Below the pieces are notes generated by a model that saw nothing but the letters and a program-made list of their open reading frames with translations, had not been told where the DNA came from and did not search any database. Both the position numbers and the translations under genes were made by a program. A stretch of DNA of 20,932 nucleotides from positions 1 through 20,932 of the forward strand of contig JAAVTG010000713.1 in assembly GCA_011947345.1 (NCBI GenBank), in the 5' to 3' direction. The stretch comes from Phytophthora quininea. Its lineage: Eukaryota; Oomycota; Peronosporomycetes; Peronosporales; Peronosporaceae. This document shows, piece by piece, positions 17,481 to 20,932 of this stretch (position 1 is its first letter; each line of letters starts with the position of its first letter).

Positions 17481-19595
17481 CTGTGGGCGAAAGCATTCCG
17501 CGAAGCACACGACTCAATATTCGCATGCCACTTAAGAGTACCTCAGACGTACGCGCGCATGACTGCCGTGTACTGGTGGCCGACGATGAAAGCTCAGGTC
17601 CGCGAGTGGGTGTTCAGTTGCCGAGATTGCGGCTCACGGAAGACCAAGCCCAAGGAAGTGATACCACCACTCCGGAGCCAAGGTGGGGGCGTACCAGGAG
17701 ACCGGTGGGCGCTCGACGTAGCAGGTCCGCTACCGGTAACAGCGGAAGGTAACAGATACGTGATTGCGGCCGTTGACTACGCAACGAGGTACGCAGTAGC
17801 GGTCGCAGTACCCTCGCACACTGCCCCGGTAATTGCCAAATTCCTAGTGGAACGGATTGTACTGGTTCATGGACCGATGAGGGAATTAGTCACAGATGGA
17901 GCTCCCGAGCTCGGTGGCAAAGTACTGGATGAAATGGCTGCATTGTTACAGCTCAAGCAGACGACGCCGGTCCCCTACAGGCCCGCGCTTTTAGGTCTGG
18001 TAGAGAGATTTCAAAAGGTTTGGAAGGACATGGTGGCGATGTACGTCGCAGAAGACCAGAAGGACTGGGACGGCTGGCTGCCCTGCGCGGTGTATGCGTA
18101 TAACGGAGCTCGACACGGAACAACCGGCTTCTCGCCGAATGAACTGATGCTTGGCAGGAGATTGAGGTCACCAAACGAACTGTTGAGGTCGAGTGGAGTA
18201 TCTCGAGTAGAGGACTGGGCGGACTACCACAGGTCACTGGTGGTGCGGATGAAGACGGCAATGGAGATCGCGAACTCAGCAATCGCGAAAGATCAGCGTC
18301 GTCGAGCCCTGCATTACAACCAGCAAGTGCGACATAAGACTCACTTCCAACCCGGAAATGTCGTCTGGCTGCTGAAGCCACCCAAAGGAAAAGGTATAAC
18401 AAAGCTAGCCCATCAGTGGGTAGGACCGGCGAGAGTTCTCGAGGACGCGGGTCATGACAACTGGCTGATACAGCGGCTAGATAACGGGGCGAAAGTTGTG
18501 ACCCACAGCAGCTTCATTGTGTCGTATCACAGTCCCAGAGGGTTTCTGGATCAATCGGCACGGAGGGTCTTGTCTGAGATGGAAAGAGAAGCAGAAGTTG
18601 AAGACGAAGGCATTGCAGATGCGAATGGGGTAGTGGACTCAGCCGGCCAAGACCCAGCACTCGTAACAACGATACCGGCAGGTGCCGTTCCACCAGCGCC
18701 AGCGGTTGAAGAAAGCCGTTCAGCACCTTCCAGTGAACAGGCGGCGGAAATAGAGTCAATGGTTAGTGGAAACGTTGGGCCGTACGAGATTGTGGACTCG
18801 TACGGAGCTTCTGCACAGCCAAATCGGGTAGCCGAATCGGAAGCTGAAAATAGTCAACCGAAGAGAAGCCGAGGTAACGGCGCAAGTGGAACGTCGTCAA
18901 AGTCCACGCAGAAGAGAAAGCACCAAGCAGAACGAAGACCTCCTGTCAACGATGGTGACGACCCGAAGTCAAAGCAGCAGCGTCAGCGGCAGGAAGCGGA
19001 CGCAGCAAGGGAGGCACGAGCAGCGCGACGGGGTGCTGCACGTGACCGATCACAGACCACAGAAGATGCGGCGGTGGGCGCAGACAACAATCGCCGGGTA
19101 CCAGAAGCTGAAGCAGCCACGTCAAAAGATAATCCCCGCAAGAGAGTACGTGGAGACGACGGAGGTAGTAGTGACGGAGACGCTGAAGGTCGACGGACAC
19201 CGGCTACTGGAAATATTGCTGAGCAAGGAGAACTTGGACGAATTGGTAGTGCGGTTGCTGTCGCACCTCGAAGACCCAGCGAACCTCGGAAGCAGCCATT
19301 GGCGGAAGTACCGGCCTTCCTCCTTTCACCGGCGTACGGATGTGTCGTCGAGATTGGACGACGCCGAGCGAGAAATCGCGCAGGGAGATATGAGTTGCAG
19401 TACCAAGTCGACATCGGGAAGCGGCCGGAAGGTCCGTTCTCGCGGCATTGGATCACGGCAGCACAGTTCGAAAGCCTATTCGATGCAGGCAAGATCGGGG
19501 ACGATCATGCGGCCGGGGATGGCGTATGGGCAAGGGGGCCTTGTCAGCGACAAGACCAAGGTTCAACACCTACCGGTAGTAGTGGATCTCACTAG
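17481..19595 (+). CDS. pol: Pol segment: integrase and C-terminal extension, ending inside the 3' LTR
   Basis: Integrase inserts the DNA copy. The zinc domain has two His (HDSIFACH) and CRDC. The catalytic core has Asp at 17715-17717 (ALDVAGPLP), Asp at 17895-17897 (VTDGAPE) and Glu at 18003-18005 (GLVERFQ), a D,D35E spacing. A GPY/F-like module follows (HQWVGPARVL, near 18411-18480). The C-terminal about 350 residues are polar and low-complexity. They end with a compact segment at about 19326-19500 (CVVEIGRRRARNRAGRYELQ, then HWITAAQFESLF) resembling a divergent chromodomain, which in related elements steers integration to marked chromatin. The stop (19593-19595) lies 69 bp inside the 3' LTR. 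From about 19020 to 19280 this frame looks less protein-like than the overlapping frame. Confidence 0.85.
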   Translation: MWAKAFREAHDSIFACHLRVPQTYARMTAVYWWPTMKAQVREWVFSCRDCGSRKTKPKEVIPPLRSQGGGVPGDRWALDVAGPLPVTAEGNRYVIAAVDYATRYAVAVAVPSHTAPVIAKFLVERIVLVHGPMRELVTDGAPELGGKVLDEMAALLQLKQTTPVPYRPALLGLVERFQKVWKDMVAMYVAEDQKDWDGWLPCAVYAYNGARHGTTGFSPNELMLGRRLRSPNELLRSSGVSRVEDWADYHRSLVVRMKTAMEIANSAIAKDQRRRALHYNQQVRHKTHFQPGNVVWLLKPPKGKGITKLAHQWVGPARVLEDAGHDNWLIQRLDNGAKVVTHSSFIVSYHSPRGFLDQSARRVLSEMEREAEVEDEGIADANGVVDSAGQDPALVTTIPAGAVPPAPAVEESRSAPSSEQAAEIESMVSGNVGPYEIVDSYGASAQPNRVAESEAENSQPKRSRGNGASGTSSKSTQKRKHQAERRPPVNDGDDPKSKQQRQRQEADAAREARAARRGAARDRSQTTEDAAVGADNNRRVPEAEAATSKDNPRKRVRGDDGGSSDGDAEGRRTPATGNIAEQGELGRIGSAVAVAPRRPSEPRKQPLAEVPAFLLSPAYGCVVEIGRRRARNRAGRYELQYQVDIGKRPEGPFSRHWITAAQFESLFDAGKIGDDHAAGDGVWARGPCQRQDQGSTPTGSSGSH

Positions 19596-19635
19596 CAGTG
19601 ACGGCGAGGGGACCGAGACGGAAGGCGAGGAGTAA
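18952..19635 (+). CDS. Alternative overlapping frame at the pol 3' end, ends in SIM-like motif
   Basis: From the ATG at 18952 a second frame stays open for 227 codons across the pol C-terminus and 111 bp into the 3' LTR. It starts MVTTRSQ and contains a helical-looking stretch (KVDGHRLLEILLSKENLDEL) with codon choice like the element's true frames. It ends LPVVVDLTSSDGEGTETEGE, a hydrophobic VVVDLT core followed by Ser and acids, which is the form of a SUMO-interacting motif. It could be an overprinted extra gene, parts of the true pol frame displaced by missing bases, or chance. The chromodomain-like block at 19326-19500 is in the other frame, which favours the mixed-frame explanation for part of it. 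Confidence 0.35.
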   Translation: MVTTRSQSSSVSGRKRTQQGRHEQRDGVLHVTDHRPQKMRRWAQTTIAGYQKLKQPRQKIIPAREYVETTEVVVTETLKVDGHRLLEILLSKENLDELVVRLLSHLEDPANLGSSHWRKYRPSSFHRRTDVSSRLDDAEREIAQGDMSCSTKSTSGSGRKVRSRGIGSRQHSSKAYSMQARSGTIMRPGMAYGQGGLVSDKTKVQHLPVVVDLTSSDGEGTETEGEE

Positions 19636-20836
19636 GCACCCGGGTGGAGGACCCGCGACCCGTACGTCGCTGAGGACTAGTGTCAGCAGGAGTGACGGAC
19701 TGATGACGGCCGAACGGAGTTGGTGAACGGGTAGCAGCAGGAGGTGACGGACTGGTAGCAGCAGGACGGAGGGCTGCGGAAAAGGGGAATAGTTGAAGGA
19801 GGTGCGAGATTGAAGTGGGAGATGAAAAGGTTCCCGTATGTAACAGTGCACACATACGGGGTACCAACTGTCTGGTACCACCGGAACTGACTGCTGACCA
19901 AGTTGAAGTGGAGACCACGGAAGATCGCAAGGACAGGTGGCACGACGGACGAGCACGTGGAGACCAAGTCCAGCGGAGCGGGTGAGCGCTGGAAGGGCTT
20001 CATTCGACTGCGCTGAGTCGACAGGACAAAAGGTGGTGGGTGCAGGATACGAAGAGAGTCTGGAAAGTAGAAGGAAGTAGGAGTAGACTGCGGTAGCGGG
20101 CTAGGAGGGCTCCGCTGTGCGATCGCACGGCGTCCCTCAGTCTCAATTTGGGCCGGTGGAGCTCAGGTAGAGGGACAATATACGCGTGGACTGGCAGACG
20201 CCGGTCTCACCCAAAGCATCTCGGTTGTTGCGCGGGAGGTCCAGGGACTGGGGAGATCCACCTCACCAGCGCCTGGAAGAGAAGAAGACAGTAGGCGGCG
20301 GAGTGCCGGCTGGCAGAACGCGGGGCGGTTCCACGAGTCATCGTCCCGGGCTCCGAGCTGCGAGACCGTCGGGGAGGACCGAGAAGGGCCCCTGGATTCG
20401 ACGGGAAGACTGGAGATCAGGCGGCCGAGTAGTGCCGGCCCCCACTGAGGAGAGCAAGGAGGCCTCCGCGTCCGGACCAGTGAGGTGGTGCAGAGCGGCT
20501 CGGTTTAGACGCCCCTTCGGTCGCACGGACCCGGTATCAGGAGCTCTCGCGAGAGAAAGCCGCGAAGTGTGCTCTGCCGGCGTTCAGGTGAAGGCGGGAG
20601 CGGGGTTGTAGCCCTCAACTCGTTGTTCAGCCGGTTGAAAAGGGCGGAGCGTCTCGGCCATCGGGTTGGGGCCCCGCCGAGACCCGCTGTCGTGCAGTTG
20701 GGTCGGAGAGAGGACCTGCTGTAGAGAAGGATAAGAAGTGCAGGTGAGAGGACACTCGCGGAGGACGGCCGGCAAGAGGCCTGGCTCAGAAAAGTATGGG
20801 CGTGGAAACGGAGTTACGGCCAAGGAGAAGCCGACA
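19525..20836 (+). repeat. 3' LTR, 1312 bp
   Basis: Copy of 9713-11027 at a constant offset of 9812 up to the first 1-bp indel (near 20552), then 9811 and, after the 2-bp indel near 20760, 9809. It carries the same hairpins, direct repeat and initiator-like site. The 40 bp before it (19485-19524) are coding and do not form a clear polypurine tract. Confidence 0.95.
19833..19879. promoter_or_regulatory. Two back-to-back hairpins in 3' LTR
   Basis: Identical copy of 10021-10067. In this LTR the structure lies about 300 bp inside the left edge, downstream of both pol-region stops. Confidence 0.65.
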
Positions 20837-20840
20837 AAGG
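20837..20840. repeat. Target site duplication AAGG, right
   Basis: Partner of 9709-9712, directly after the LTR end GCCGACA. Confidence 0.75.
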
Positions 20841-20932
20841 CTTACCAGCATCGTCTCCGTGCTTTTCTTACGCTAGCAAACGGCTGCGACGATATCACAG
20901 CTCTAGCGAGGTGCTTGCCACAGATCGGGCAT
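20841..20932. other. Host flank after the retroelement
   Basis: 92 bp of host DNA up to the window end. It begins CTTACC, the other arm of the palindromic insertion site. No gene can be supported. Confidence 0.5.

Larger units (their letters stand above)
9713..20836 (+). mobile_element. Complete Ty3/gypsy LTR retrotransposon, 11.1 kb
   Basis: Two direct LTRs (9713-11027 and 19525-20836) enclose gag, then protease, reverse transcriptase, RNase H and integrase in that order. That order, integrase last, defines Ty3/gypsy (Metaviridae). Motifs seen: CCHC knuckle, protease DTC, RT YLDD, RNase H TDAS and TDHS, integrase D,D35E, GPY/F-like module. There is no envelope-like frame with a signal peptide. 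The LTRs differ by only 3 bp of indel and a target duplication is present, so the insertion is recent. Coding is split over eight frame changes, discussed in the findings. It lies 190 bp from the right duplicate and does not interrupt a recognised gene. Confidence 0.95.

Noticed and set aside
11690..17483. Programmed -1 ribosomal frameshifting as the reason for the split gag-pol
   Set aside because: One site could be programmed, but eight or more in one element plus two in host genes, without slippery heptamers, fits base loss far better.

Overview
The window looks like nuclear DNA of an oomycete, most likely a Phytophthora or a close relative. Supporting this are GC-rich compact genes, a 72-bp GT...CTGCAG intron, a membrane/leucine-rich-repeat protein of a type common in oomycetes, YCANTYY-like initiators, and a large Ty3/gypsy retroelement with oomycete-style integrase wording. 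The species is not determinable by reading alone.

Layout. (1) Positions 1-2007 and 7553-9521 are two direct copies of one segment, nearly identical apart from repeat-length changes and small indels. Each carries a minus-strand gene for a Cys/His-basic motif protein plus about 1.2 kb of its upstream DNA. The left copy has a 4-bp deletion that breaks its reading frame. (2) Between the copies sit four single-copy genes: a multi-pass membrane protein with an LRR tail (2299-4328, +); PIG-S of the GPI transamidase (4377-6023, -), convergent with it; an XYPPX-repeat protein with a His/Lys tail (6279-6680, -); and, divergent from that, PEN-2 of gamma-secretase (6826-7292, +, one intron). A short CGTAACCC motif occurs as a perfect inverted repeat upstream of PIG-S and again between the XYPPX and PEN-2 genes. 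(3) From 9713 to 20836 lies a complete 11.1-kb Ty3/gypsy LTR retrotransposon with 1.3-kb LTRs that differ only by 3 bp of indel, flanked by a 4-bp target duplication AAGG. Gag, protease, reverse transcriptase, RNase H and integrase are all recognisable, and pol runs into the 3' LTR.

The most telling pattern is that the retroelement, the LRR gene and PEN-2 are broken by frameshifts that all go in the same direction, equivalent to one missing base, and nearly all fall on short mononucleotide runs. This is more like uncorrected long-read assembly error than decay, especially in an element whose LTRs are nearly identical, so the element and both host genes are probably intact in the organism.

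The genes do not form a pathway. PIG-S and PEN-2 both belong to membrane complexes of the secretory pathway, and the pair of direct repeats that brackets them could recombine. Apart from the retroelement no multi-gene system was found. The least explained items are an alternative 228-codon frame at the 3' end of pol that ends in a SUMO-interaction-like motif inside the LTR, and a long unassigned protein stretch between the Gag zinc knuckle and the protease.
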